Of a DNA stretch of 64,000 nucleotides, positions 45,488 through 57,294 are shown piece after piece. The translations under genes were made by a program, and so were the position numbers. The notes beneath the pieces are model-generated. The model saw only the letters and a list, made by a program, of their open reading frames with translations, did no database searches and was not told the DNA's origin. Source of the stretch: Neurospora intermedia (lineage: Eukaryota > Ascomycota > Sordariomycetes > Sordariales > Sordariaceae); NCBI GenBank assembly GCA_037102815.1, contig BTPP01000003.1, positions 5,456,001-5,520,000 of the forward strand. Direction: 5' to 3'. Numbering within the stretch: the first letter of the stretch is position 1; every line of letters begins with the position of its first letter.

Positions 45488-46814
45488 GATGAGCGATAAT
45501 AGCAGATGGTAACAAGAAAAGAAAAATGTCTTATAATCAACCCTTCCAAGATGAATTCCAAGAAACCAAGAACAAAGGAGAACTATGTTCGTTGTAGCGG
45601 AATAGCAGGGAGATGATGGTAGGAATGTGCAAGAAAAGCAGGATTCCAAAAAGGTGCCAAAAGCAAGCCAAGCCAAACAACTTTAACAAGTCATCATCGA
45701 CCACCGGGTCCAAGGCTGTCGTTGTCAAAAGTATAGGCAACAGTCAAGGTTGCTGCCCGGTGAGACGCGTCTCGGCGACGGACTGCGCGTTTGTCGTGTA
45801 AATTGGTTTTCGGGAAAAGAAAAGAGAGTCGCCCGAGCAACGGAACGGCGGCAAACGGCCGGTAGCAGGTGGACCATCCAGGCGACGCTAACATGCACTA
45901 ACAATTCTTGAGGGCTGAAGTGCGTTAGCAAACCGCGGGCTGGGCATGACGTGCAAGTGGATCCTAATGCTCGGGGTGATTTGCACTAGCGGCTCCCACT
46001 ATTTCCCCATCCGTCACCTTGCAGCCCCTCATCAGCTCACCTTAACGGTGCCAAGGTGCCCCCCCCCAAGACCGCAGAAAGCTCCGAAGTGGGTGGAAGA
46101 GCTCCCCTCGCATGTTGAGTTGAGTTGAGTTCATCCCCATTCCCTTCTTTCTGTTACTTAGCAGCCAGGGCAGTCCCACTTTGGAGTCGGATCCCCTTTT
46201 GTCTTGCACGAGGCTGCATTGGTCAGTCTTTGTTTCTCACGAGCGTTGGAACCCTTTGGAACTGGGAAAAGTCAACACTCAATACAATTGTTGCCGTCTT
46301 TTAGAATACGTACAGCTCAGTGGAACTGTGGAACTTGCCAGATCCATCATACAACACATCAAAACGGGAAGAATGGAAAGAAACTGAACTGAATGGAGAG
46401 ATAGGAGAGCCTGAAACTAGTTCATGCGTTTGTTTGTTGTTATTGCTGCTGCACTTTACACTAAATGTGGACAGCGTGTGGATTCGTTCCCGTTGCCAGC
46501 CGGCAAAATCCAAGCAAAGACGATCCAATCGATCTCCATCGTGCACCCCATCGTATCAATCTATTCTACTTGTGACCAACCCCCCTTTCTGTCTTCTTCC
46601 ACAGGGGCACCTCATACACTGGCTACCTTACTAGAGGTACATCTGGCTGGCTTCCTCACGCAGCCTTCCACCGACCGCCCTCCTTCATATCCCACCCCCT
46701 CCTCCTCCTTCTCCCCTTCCATCTGCGCTTCTCCATTCTCCTAATCCAACTCCAAACCGCAGGACCAGCTGAGTAGCAAACAAGACAACTACCCCCCCTC
46801 CCGAATTCCCTCCC
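45488..46814. other. Divergent promoter spacer
   Basis: About 1.3 kb between the starts of MUS81 (minus) and phosphoacetylglucosamine mutase (plus). It contains a C9-type short run near 46060, a TTGAG/TTGAGTT direct repeat near 46114-46130, and a C/T-rich leader before 46815. No gene recognised. Confidence 0.5.
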
Positions 46815-48526
46815 ATGGCGCATCACGACGAACGCATCCTGGCTGCTGCCCAGAAGCATGCCATTGTTCCCTTGGAGCAGGGGCAGCTATACAAGTATGG
46901 CACTGCGGGGTTCCGCATGAAGGCTGACCTGCTCGACGGCGTCACCTTCCGCGTCGGCTTGCTGGCGTCTCTGCGCAGCCGCAAGCTCAACTCCCAGACC
47001 ATCGGTGTCATGATCACCGCTAGTCACAACCCCGCCGTCGACAATGGTGTCAAGATCGTCGACCCCATGGGCGAGATGCTCGAGCAAGACTGGGAGCACC
47101 TTGCGACCAACCTCGTCAACGCTCCTACCCCGGAGGACCTTGTCCAATACTACAACCAGCTTGCGACCGACCTCAAGATCGACCTCAGTGCTCCCGCCAA
47201 GGTCATCTATGGACGCGACACGAGGCCATCCGGTCACACTCTTGTCACCGCCCTTGCTGCCGCCTTGGAAGCCACCGAAACCGAGCAGGTCGACTATAAG
47301 ATTTTGACTACTCCTCAGCTGCACTACTTGGTCCGCGCTACCAACACCGAGGGCACCCCCACCTCCTACGGCGAAGTCAGCGAAGTCGGATACTACAAGA
47401 AGATGGCCGATGCCTTTGTTCGCGCCTTGAAGGGCAGGAGAATCAACGGCCCCTTGATTGTCGATTGCGCAAACGGTGTCGGAGGTCCCAAGCTCGCCGA
47501 GTTCCTCAAGCACGTTCCCCAGGACAAGGTCAATTTTGAAGTCAAGATCGTCAATGACGACGTTCTGCGTCCCGAGGTCCTCAACCTCGAGGTATGTAGC
47601 TCAAGTTTGTCTTCAGCTTCGTTGATAATTAAACCTAACTTCTGTCTTCCTTCTCCTAGTCCGGTGCCGATTTCGTCAAGACCAAGCAACGCGCTCCCCC
47701 CAAGCCCGCGCCCCAGCCCGGTGTAAGGTCCTGCTCTCTCGATGGCGATGCCGACCGCTTGATCTACTACTGGATCGACCCCGATACCGGCTTCTTCATG
47801 CTCGACGGTGACCGCATCTCTTCTCTTGCTGCCTCCTTCATCGGTGACCTTGTCGAGAGCGCCGGTCTGAAGGATGAGCTCCGCATTGGTGTTGTCCAGA
47901 CCGCCTATGCCAACGGTGCTAGCACCAACTACATCCGTTCCCACCTTAAGCTGCCCGTCATGTGCACTCCCACTGGCGTCAAGCACCTTCACCACGTCGC
48001 CCAGAGCTTCGATATCGGTGTCTACTTTGAGGCCAACGGCCACGGCACCGTTCTCTTCTCTCCTGATGCTCTGAGAGCCTTCAAGACCACCGAGCCGCAG
48101 TCACCCGCCCAGCAAGATGCTCTCACCACCCTCGCCGCGCTCAGCGACCTGATCAACCAGACCGTCGGTGACGCCATCTCCGACATGCTCCTCGTTGAGG
48201 TCATCCTGGCGCACAAGAACTGGTCCCTCCGTGACTGGGCCATGACCTACAACGATCTTCCCAACAGGCTCGTCCGCGTTGTCGTTGGCAACAAGGATCT
48301 CTTCCAGACGACTGATGCCGAGCGTCGCCTGTCCCACCCCGAAGGTGCCCAGGAGCAGATTGACGCCGCCGTCAAGAAGTACAAGGATGCCCGCGCCTTT
48401 GCCCGCGCCAGTGGTACCGAGAACGCCTGCCGTGTGTACGCCGAGGCCGCCACCAACAGTGAGGCCATGGAGCTTGCCAAGCAGGTTGCGCAGATTATTG
48501 AGCGATTCGGCGGAAACAGCCAGTAG
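46815..48526 (+). CDS. Phosphoacetylglucosamine mutase (AGM1/PGM3)
   Basis: CDS join(46815..47591,47660..48526), 547 aa. Converts GlcNAc-6-P to GlcNAc-1-P for UDP-GlcNAc, the precursor of chitin, GPI anchors and N-glycans. All four alpha-phosphohexomutase sites are visible: phosphoserine loop TASHNP (68-73, Ser70), metal-binding DGDADR (287-292), sugar-binding EANGHG (about 393-398) and phosphate-binding RASGTEN (508-514). The N terminus (GTAGFRMKADLLD) is also typical. The 68-bp intron (GTATGT..CTAG) lies at LNLE/SGADFV. Length matches the fungal family, so the TAG at 48524-48526 is the expected end. Oddity: the same frame stays open for 252 more codons after it (next entry). Confidence 0.95.
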
Positions 48527-49621
48527 AGCGGGGATGGTTTTAGTTCGAATTCAGATAGTGATGATTTTGCGGAGTATCATATACGGCGTTTGTGGGTTAA
48601 TCGGAGCGGGCAAGATCTTGAAGCATTTCTTAAAAGGCGAAAAGAAGCCATGAATGGACGTTATGAAACAGCCAAGGAGTTTTATGAGCGGCGGGAGATG
48701 GAACAACGCGCGGAAGAGCGGTCGAGGCGCGAGTTTTTGCGGACGATTCCCGGGCAGACGCCTCTTAATGATTATAATGTCCATCCTCAACCTGATGCGC
48801 CGCTCGCGACTCCGTCGTCGTCGTCTATGACTAGATCTTCTTCTCAGCATAATGATACTTCTAGTACTGACAGCCGCGGCACTCAAGATTCTGGTCGCAC
48901 ATATGATCCTAATCGTCGGTTGTCCGAGAGAGTATCCGGCCACATTGATGGAGACGGTCACGATTATAAGGTCCCTAACAAATATCCACCCTTGCGCACC
49001 AGAACCCGTCGGAGCGCAACTGTCCCAACCGGAGGACGTAATTCCCTCTGGCGTCCGCGCCCTCGCAACGGCCTAGGCGCTGTGACCGAAGACTCCCACT
49101 GGGACCCAGCATTCAACAACAGCTACTTATCCTCCTCCCCTTCCTCCGATGACGATAACCGCACTTACGTCGACGACGACCAGTACCAATCCCAATTCCA
49201 CCCATATTCTGAACCAACCCTACCTACCTCCGATTCCCAAACCAACCCCAACACAAAGACCAACACGATGAAAAAGACGGACTAGGACTCCTCTTCATCA
49301 TCATCATCCACCACCGTAGCCCACTCACCAACCGATTCCATCCTCATCGCAAGTTTCGACGAAGGCGCAGGTTGTCTCAAGCCACCTACCGACAGACATG
49401 TCCCGCAGCGGCCCATTTTGGCACCACAGTATGCCGGTCCGGAAGAGACGTTCCCGAATACGCCTCCTGTAGACGTCGTTCCCGAGCGCGAACCCGAGTG
49501 GGACGGCGTGGCGAGGTCGGAACCCCCCTTTCAACCCATGTTTATGGGCAAGCATTTTGATCCAAGGGATCCGTATCGGTATGGACGGGGACCTGCGCGG
49601 GGTCGTGGGGGAGGTCGGTAG
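48527..49621 (+). CDS. Coding-like tail in frame with PGM3, split by a TAG
   Basis: Directly after the PGM3 stop the same frame is open to a TAG at 49283-49285 (252 codons) and then to a TAG at 49619-49621 (111 codons). Composition looks like real protein. A charged helix near the front (FLKRRKEAMNGRYETAKEFY, then a Glu/Arg-rich run) is followed by Ser/Asp/Pro-rich disorder. The final segment has PTDSILIASF, PILAPQYAGPEETFPN and a Gly-Arg ending (YGRGPARGRGGGR). There is no upstream ATG before the helix; the first is at 48650. Options: a separate gene with its first exon elsewhere (TTTTAG near 48542 could be an acceptor), a decaying gene with a nonsense codon, stop-codon readthrough from PGM3, or sequence error. 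No family recognised. Confidence 0.4.
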
Positions 49622-50545
49622 GCTTCTTGTGCGTTGGTTAGTTTGTTGCCTTGCCTCCTTTTTTGGGGGGAGGTTCAAGGTGGGTTTGATGGGCTATAGT
49701 TCTTTGCTTTCATGGTGTTGCTTTGATATATTGGTGTCGGGTGGTTGGTTTCATGCCTTGGTGTGGACTGGACTGGACTGGTTTGGGAAACCAAAATAAG
49801 AGAAACGACAAACAAGAAAAAGGTGAAAATTGGTGTTGTTGAAAGCATGGCATGGCGTCGTACATGGATATAGACGATCTGAAGCGGATCTTTTTTGGCC
49901 GGCTGGTGTGATTCTATTTCTTTTTCTTTTCTCTCTCTTCCATATAGCACAGAAAGGCACAACGACAGGATGGAGATGATTTTCCAAATTTCCGAATTGC
50001 AAAAGTTCTAGCAATTCTAGGATCTCTTTTTTATTATCTTTTCTTCTTCTTCTTCTTCTTCTTCTTCTTTTGCGTTTCTTTTCTTTTTTCGGCCACCACC
50101 CTCCAGATATACCCACTACTTTTGCGGTACTATTTTCTTGCTTCTTGTTAGTTAGTTACTTCCAGTAGTTGTCTGTCATGATGCAGTACTATACAGCAAC
50201 GAAAGGACCGTAGATGAAGGACGGAGGACAAGGCTACAAGGAGTCGTGGTTCCCAACAAACAAATAAACCTGTAAATAGATAATGTACAACGTCCGTATG
50301 CTAGATACTCAAGTCAAACCACTCATCTCCTCTCTCCACATACAGCTCCTCCTCTTAATCATCTATTTCATGTCCCCTAATCCCCTAGAGAACCCAATAG
50401 TGGATTCTCATTTCTAGGCCAAATGAAATTTACCATCGACATAACCTTGCTGAGCTTGAAGACAGGTATCACCGATTGACCAAAGCGACACGGACATTGT
50501 TAAGTAAACTATGTATGGTAGACTGTCAAGGCAAGCTTGTAAATA

Positions 50546-50569
50546 GGTAGGTAGGTAGGTAGGTAGGTA
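50546..50569. repeat. (GTAG)n tetramer
   Basis: About six copies of GTAG (CTAC on the other strand), the tetramer seen in many spacers of this window. Confidence 0.85.
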
Positions 50570-50755
50570 CCTAAGGCCCTAAGTGCCGGCCGATACAAGA
50601 AAGAAAAACGTTGAATCTGTGATACTGATACCGCGCGGTGCAGATGAATTTCAGTGATATATAACCAAAATTTAGAACCAAACCAAAACTGGTGCAGCTA
50701 ACACTTGAGAAAACATTTTCGATAACATATGAGAGAGTAAAGGGCAAATGGTAAT

Positions 50756-50757
<2 letters not shown>

Positions 50758-50787
<30 letters not shown>
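50758..50787. repeat. 30-nt poly-T run
   Basis: Uninterrupted T run on the plus strand in the spacer between PGM3 and PRMT1. Confidence 0.9.
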
Positions 50788-51836
50788 CTTTTGTTCTAAT
50801 TTGTTTCACTGTGATCATCGCGTAGTAGCCACCACCACCACCACCGCGCCACTTTCTTCTTTTTAACCACCTACCTACCCATATCAACCAGCATTGAACC
50901 TACCTAACAAGGCCATTCTTAAGAGCGGAAGGCGGAGAAGGAATAGACTCGGAAGTAAAACGGATATGGAGAGTGAGATCTACAGCTTCTTATTCCCGTT
51001 GCACCCTTTGCTACTTCTACGTTTTGAATTCAAGCAGCTGGCAAAAAAACGTTTTGTTCAGGGCGTTGTCGTCAATGTGACTATTAGTAATGCGGGATGA
51101 AGACATCTTGCAATGACTTGATGCGTTGGCAGAAACACCAAGAGGTTTGTTGAGCTCGACGTAATTAATAGATTCAGACAAAAACGCTACCTTCCTCAAC
51201 CTGCAAATGGTAGCTTCCATGTCTAGGTAAGAGGTCACGCCTGGGCTTGGTCTGGTACAGTTCGAGACTTCTCCATTTTCAACAAATCAATTAATTTCAC
51301 TCAAATCAAAACTCTTTCTTCGCTGGGTTGCATCAAGTGTTCAACATCACCGTCAAACGGCATCCCATTGTGATCATTAAGCATTCCATTGACTTTATCT
51401 TCCGGATGCTTTTGCAACCACGCACTTAACCCTGCGGGCCGAACGTATCGCGTTGTGATTTCGTGCTTTAGTCAAGCATTGACTCATGTTTTCTCTGTGT
51501 ATGACAGAGTAAGAGAGTTCCCTTATATCTATGTCTCTTCTTTCTTCCGCGCGCGCTTCCTTTCCGCTGCTGGATATCTAAGAAAACCCCTGGTCCCGCT
51601 AGTGAGTTCGTAAAAAGCAAAATATATGAAAAACACAAAACCCAGGTTAAAAAGCAACCCCTTCTCTTTTAAGACGCCGTGCAATTCCCAATACCCCCAA
51701 AAGCTTCGTGAATACTGTGAGCTCAACCACATCTCTTCGACGATCTCATGGACAAGGGCGGCTTCTCAGCTCGCATTGTCCATTTGACTCTTCGATTCGA
51801 CACTTTTGTCTAGCGAATCCTCAATCAAATATTTTG

Positions 51837-53260
<1,424 letters not shown>

Positions 53261-54588
53261 CTTGACTGTTGATGATGCTGTTGTTGATGCTGTTTGTGTA
53301 TGGGAAAACAGACAAGATTTGAAGATGAATTGGTGTAAAAAAACCAAAAGGGATCAAAGGAGAGGAAGATGTAAAGCTGGGAAAATTTGCAGGGCAGCTC
53401 AGCGATGGAGATAAAAAGTGGGAAGGAGGATGGAGAGGCAGGTTCGAAGGGGAGCCTGATGCTTGTGAAGTTTTCTTCGTCTGCCGCAATGGCAATTGCC
53501 CAGACGGGTCCAGCATGGCCTTTCCTTGCCTCAACTTTTTGCCTGGGCCCCGTCAGAGATTGGGTTGCCAAATCAGATCCATACCCCACTTCTACTTGGG
53601 TTGTGCTGGGCTCCTCCAGAGGGCAGAGGCAGTTCCTGGGTGGGGTGGGGTCCTGGGGCTTTCCCGCCTGCCCGCAAGAGCGCCCGAGTCGTCACCCACA
53701 CCCGGACCCGACGGGACACCTCACTTACACGCGCACAGGGCTGTCCGACATCCGCGCAGGCACTGACAGGCACGCCTGGCACAACCTAGTGTACATTACA
53801 GCCTGCGCGCCGGGCCCCCCAAACATGGGGACTGTAACTGAATTCGCTTTATCGCATTATCCGATCTCTTGCCCCCGCGACGCCGTCCCATCTCCAGGCT
53901 TGTCCCCTTTTGGATCTGGCGTGCCTGGCTCGGTCTTGGCAGTCTGGGCCGTTGATGGGCCCTGTTGGACCCTTTTTGGAGCACTCCACCTCACTGGCCC
54001 CCTCCCCTGGTGCTTGCCACTTTGGCGCTAGGTCTAGCCCGTGCTCCCATGTATTTCATATCAGGTGTAACCCCAACGTGGGTTTGGATATCGTGAGGTA
54101 TCGAGGTTGTTGACTGGACTTAGGTACCTACCTCTATATAGTAATTTAGGTTTCTGGAACTTCAAAACTTTCTGCAAAGGTGTAGTATCGTAGAGAGCTA
54201 GTATTTCCCTTTCAACGCCATCTAGATCCATGATAAATGGGCCATCACTTCTCAACCTTCTTTCGAACACTCGGGGACTTAAAGTTCTGACTGCCCCTTG
54301 CCATCTCGAGTCAACATCCCCGTAAGGACAAGTCGTTCTTCTTCCAAAAACACATACGATTTCGCCCAGGTATATAAGTGATACTTCTTATCTTGGTATT
54401 AGTCTCACCATCCATCGCTTTTCTTGCCTGCCACATTTGACCATTTCAATGCACACATGGCCATTATCTATCCTCTAGAGTAACCCAACATAACCGAGAT
54501 AGATCAGGAAACTCCACATGTTGATAAGCCTCATCATGACATGCTCTGTTTTTTACCATTACATCCCCTTGTTTTCATGCTTCCGTAA
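53261..54588. other. Spacer upstream of PRMT1
   Basis: About 1.3 kb holding the PRMT1 promoter and leader and the 3' UTR of MOB2. Open frames on the plus strand (for example 53387-54031) are GC-rich, Pro-rich and without a domain, so they are left out. Confidence 0.5.
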
Positions 54589-55954
54589 TTAAGCCAGACC
54601 TGCCATCTGCATCAGGCGAGTGCCAACCTTCAAATTGGCGTACTCATAAGCCTTCGATTCCGGTGGAAAGGTACCATTGGCGGCCCAGAGATCAATCAAA
54701 GGCTGCATTGGCTCAAGCTCGGCCGGCTTGAGCATATCGAGGGCGGTAGCTGTCAGCACAAAATGGCTGAAACAGCTATTAAGTTGCTTCTCCAGGTTCA
54801 AATGGTAGAAGGGCTCCGTAAAGTGGGCCCAGTAAAGGTGAGCGTAGACGCGGAACATCTGAAGGAAGATGGTCTGGCAGATGTTGAAAAACTCCTTGGG
54901 GAATCCGCTGCGCTTGCCGATCCAGTCGTCAGGACCCGTCAAAAGTGCCGTTGTGGTAATCTGAGGGTTATGCGCAAACGAGACCCCCGACGCCTCGGTG
55001 GGGAAGATCTTGGTGTCGTCAATCTTGCCCGAAATCCACCGCTGCATCAGAGTAATGTACTCATATGCTGGGAGCTCAATGGGCTCAAAGCGGCTGTTTA
55101 GCCACGTGTACGAGTGGTTCCTGTGCCCATTTCTGTTAAAACAGATCCTTGAGGTGCTTCGACATGGGCATTGGGGGTTTCCGTTCTTACGTTCCAGCGG
55201 ACATCCTGGGGCAGGTAGTGGAGTTGCAAATCGACTTTCCATCCTCTTCCTTTTCGTATACAACTCTGACAAAGTTCCACAAGTTGCGGTAATGCTCAAC
55301 CACTACATAATGATGTCAGTGGACACAATAACGTGTAACAGTCACAGACAAGGATCATGAATTACCTTGATGAGCAATCCACTCGCCCTGCTCCACCGTC
55401 TTGGGCCTAGCGCTGAGTGTCATAAAGTTGCCCTTGACGATGTGCTTCGCAGCAGTCGGGTTCAGCCACAGTGGCAGTGGCCTAGGAAGATGATAGGCGT
55501 TGAGGGCCTCTTCACCAGTGCCCATCATACCGATTGACTGAGACAGTGAGGGTGAGGCAGGAAGTGGCGGCAGCTTGGAGGACAGGTTGGCTGAGCTCTG
55601 GCTGGAGATGGAATTGTTGCTGGGTGAGGGCATATGATGATGGTGAACATCGTCGGTGGCGGGTGATTGGGGGGTTTTGTTTGACGTGGTTTTGTTTGCC
55701 GTGCCTCTCAGGCGGGCATTTCTGGTTGGGTCAGCATCTGTCGACAAATCCAAGACATGTTTGTATTCAGGACCGGATATTGGAGGATGATGAAGGACAA
55801 AGAAGGTTGAAACGTAACGGCAATAATATTGCCCATGATGGTATATGTACTGTGCGTGCTGCGCGGCCGTTGTGTCTGGGTAACTCTGAAAAGAACCTAG
55901 CTCGAGACCAGAACCGTCATACCCATCACGCTATAATAATGACATGTGATGGCT
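54589..55954 (-). CDS. mob2: MOB2-type kinase co-activator, 5' end unresolved
   Basis: Three exons are firm: complement(join(54589..55120,55191..55302,55366..about 55954)). Mob proteins bind and activate NDR/LATS kinases; MOB2 types partner COT1/Orb6-class kinases in polar growth. The Mob fold starts at LWLNPTAAKHIVKGNF and includes EWIAHQVVEHYRNLWNFVRV, the zinc Cys pair in SICNSTTCPRMSAGT, HSYTWLN and the zinc His pair in VYAHLYWAHF. The tail ends YEYANLKVGTRLMQMAGLA. Introns are 70 and 63 bp. Upstream of the fold is a disordered Ser/Pro/His region whose frame stays open to about 55954, where a TTATAG acceptor-like site precedes GYDGSGLELGSF. A first exon is expected upstream; a candidate ATG (MSNLFSG) at about 56156 has a GTAGGT donor but does not join in frame. 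Probably Neurospora MOB-2B by recalled synteny. Confidence 0.85.
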
Positions 55955-57294
55955 GACAATGTGAGAAAGCAGAACCGAGACATATGGATCCTGAGAAGCC
56001 AGAGAAACATAAATGACCGATGACCATCTGATTGCAGCCTCTCACAAGTAAAGCCCATTGGGCCAGTTGTGGAGAGAACCAGAAACGACAAGCATGTGAG
56101 ATGAGAGAGAGGCATGAGAAAGAACGGGTACCTACATTCCAGAAAAGAGGTTCGACATGATACCGACTTACACGGGATGTGAACTTGAGTGATGTAGTAG
56201 GTAGACAGGACGTGATGGTGCGTGATTGCAACAAGGAGCGTTGAGATGTCGGACTGGAGTTGCGAAGAAGCCGGAACAGAGTAGGTAGCGATGTACAACT
56301 CAGAACGGTCAAAGTCAATTGACCCAAGGTTGAGGATGTTCTCGAATTACTGTAGCAGCAAAAAAAGGACGCTAGCGTAGACTGCGTGGTAGTGACGAAG
56401 ATGGGGTCGCTAGACAATGGACAGAAATGACGGGCAGCGTGCTGTCGCCAGGTGGAATTATTCTGCAGGGTCAATTGTGTGAGGAACGCAAGAAAGTGGA
56501 CTTGAAGCAAGGGAGCGGACAGGGCCTGACTCGGATTCAGTCGGTCGGGAACGGGAGTTGACGATTTCAGTTTTGAGTTTCCCGTCTTCCAGGTTCTTCG
56601 TTGTGTACCAGACTGTAACGAAAAGGGGGAAGGAGGAAGCTGTGACGACTGCCTGGCCAGCGAATTGGAGGTTGAAACAGACCGCCACTGGCCACAACCC
56701 ATTTGGCAGCTGTCAAGTGTTCGGTAGTTCTCCACCGTGCCCCTGAAAAGCCAAGAAATTGGTTGCAGGACCGGGCGCAGCCACGTGCTATCGCTCGACT
56801 TTCGCGCCTGTTTCCTGGCCAAAGAACTTTCTTCTCCACATCGGCTACAAGGGGTCAGCGCGATCCAAACAAAATCCCTGCCCGACTGGACGACAGTAAT
56901 CGGATGCACAACTTCACTTGGTTGCAGGCAACCACTCACGGGGCAGTCTCTCCAGTCTCTCCAGGGCATATGTAATTACTGGTACTGCCGCTTGACACTG
57001 CGCGCGGAGTTACCCAGGTAGAGGTACTTCCCTCGACCTTACGGAGCGACGTCAACACTACGGACGTACCTTCCATCTTGTGTGAACAAAGTCCGAGTTC
57101 GGACGAGTCGGTTGGTTCCGTCAACCAATTCAGGCAACCGCAGCCGTTTGCTCAGGTCGGACAAAGAAGAAAAGTCAAAACCTGGAAGCGACGACATGAT
57201 CAACCGACACTATCCGCCATAATTTTGAGCAGCTTCAGTTACAACTGAATTATTTCACAGCCGAACGACGCTCTGCCGCAATTTACCGATCAAG
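55955..57294. other. Spacer and long MOB2 leader
   Basis: Between MOB2 (minus) and DNA polymerase X (plus). A 347-codon minus-strand open frame (55926-56969) lacks any domain and has atypical composition (Ser/Thr/Cys/Leu-rich). I read it as MOB2 5' UTR/promoter, possibly with the missing first exon. The polymerase promoter lies at the right end. Confidence 0.45.

Larger units (their letters stand above)
49622..51836. other. Convergent spacer with microsatellites
   Basis: About 2.2 kb between plus-strand coding and the 3' end of PRMT1 (minus). It has a TTC repeat (about 50041-50068), a GTAG tetramer (50546-50569), a 30-T run (50758-50787) and a CCA repeat nearby. No gene recognised; open frames are low-complexity. 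Confidence 0.5.

Noticed and set aside
53387-54031. 214-codon plus-strand frame
   Set aside because: Pro/Gly-rich, GC-driven and without a domain; lies in the PRMT1 promoter region.
55926-56969. 347-codon minus-strand open frame upstream of MOB2
   Set aside because: Long but Ser/Thr/Cys-rich with no domain; lies where the MOB2 leader is expected.
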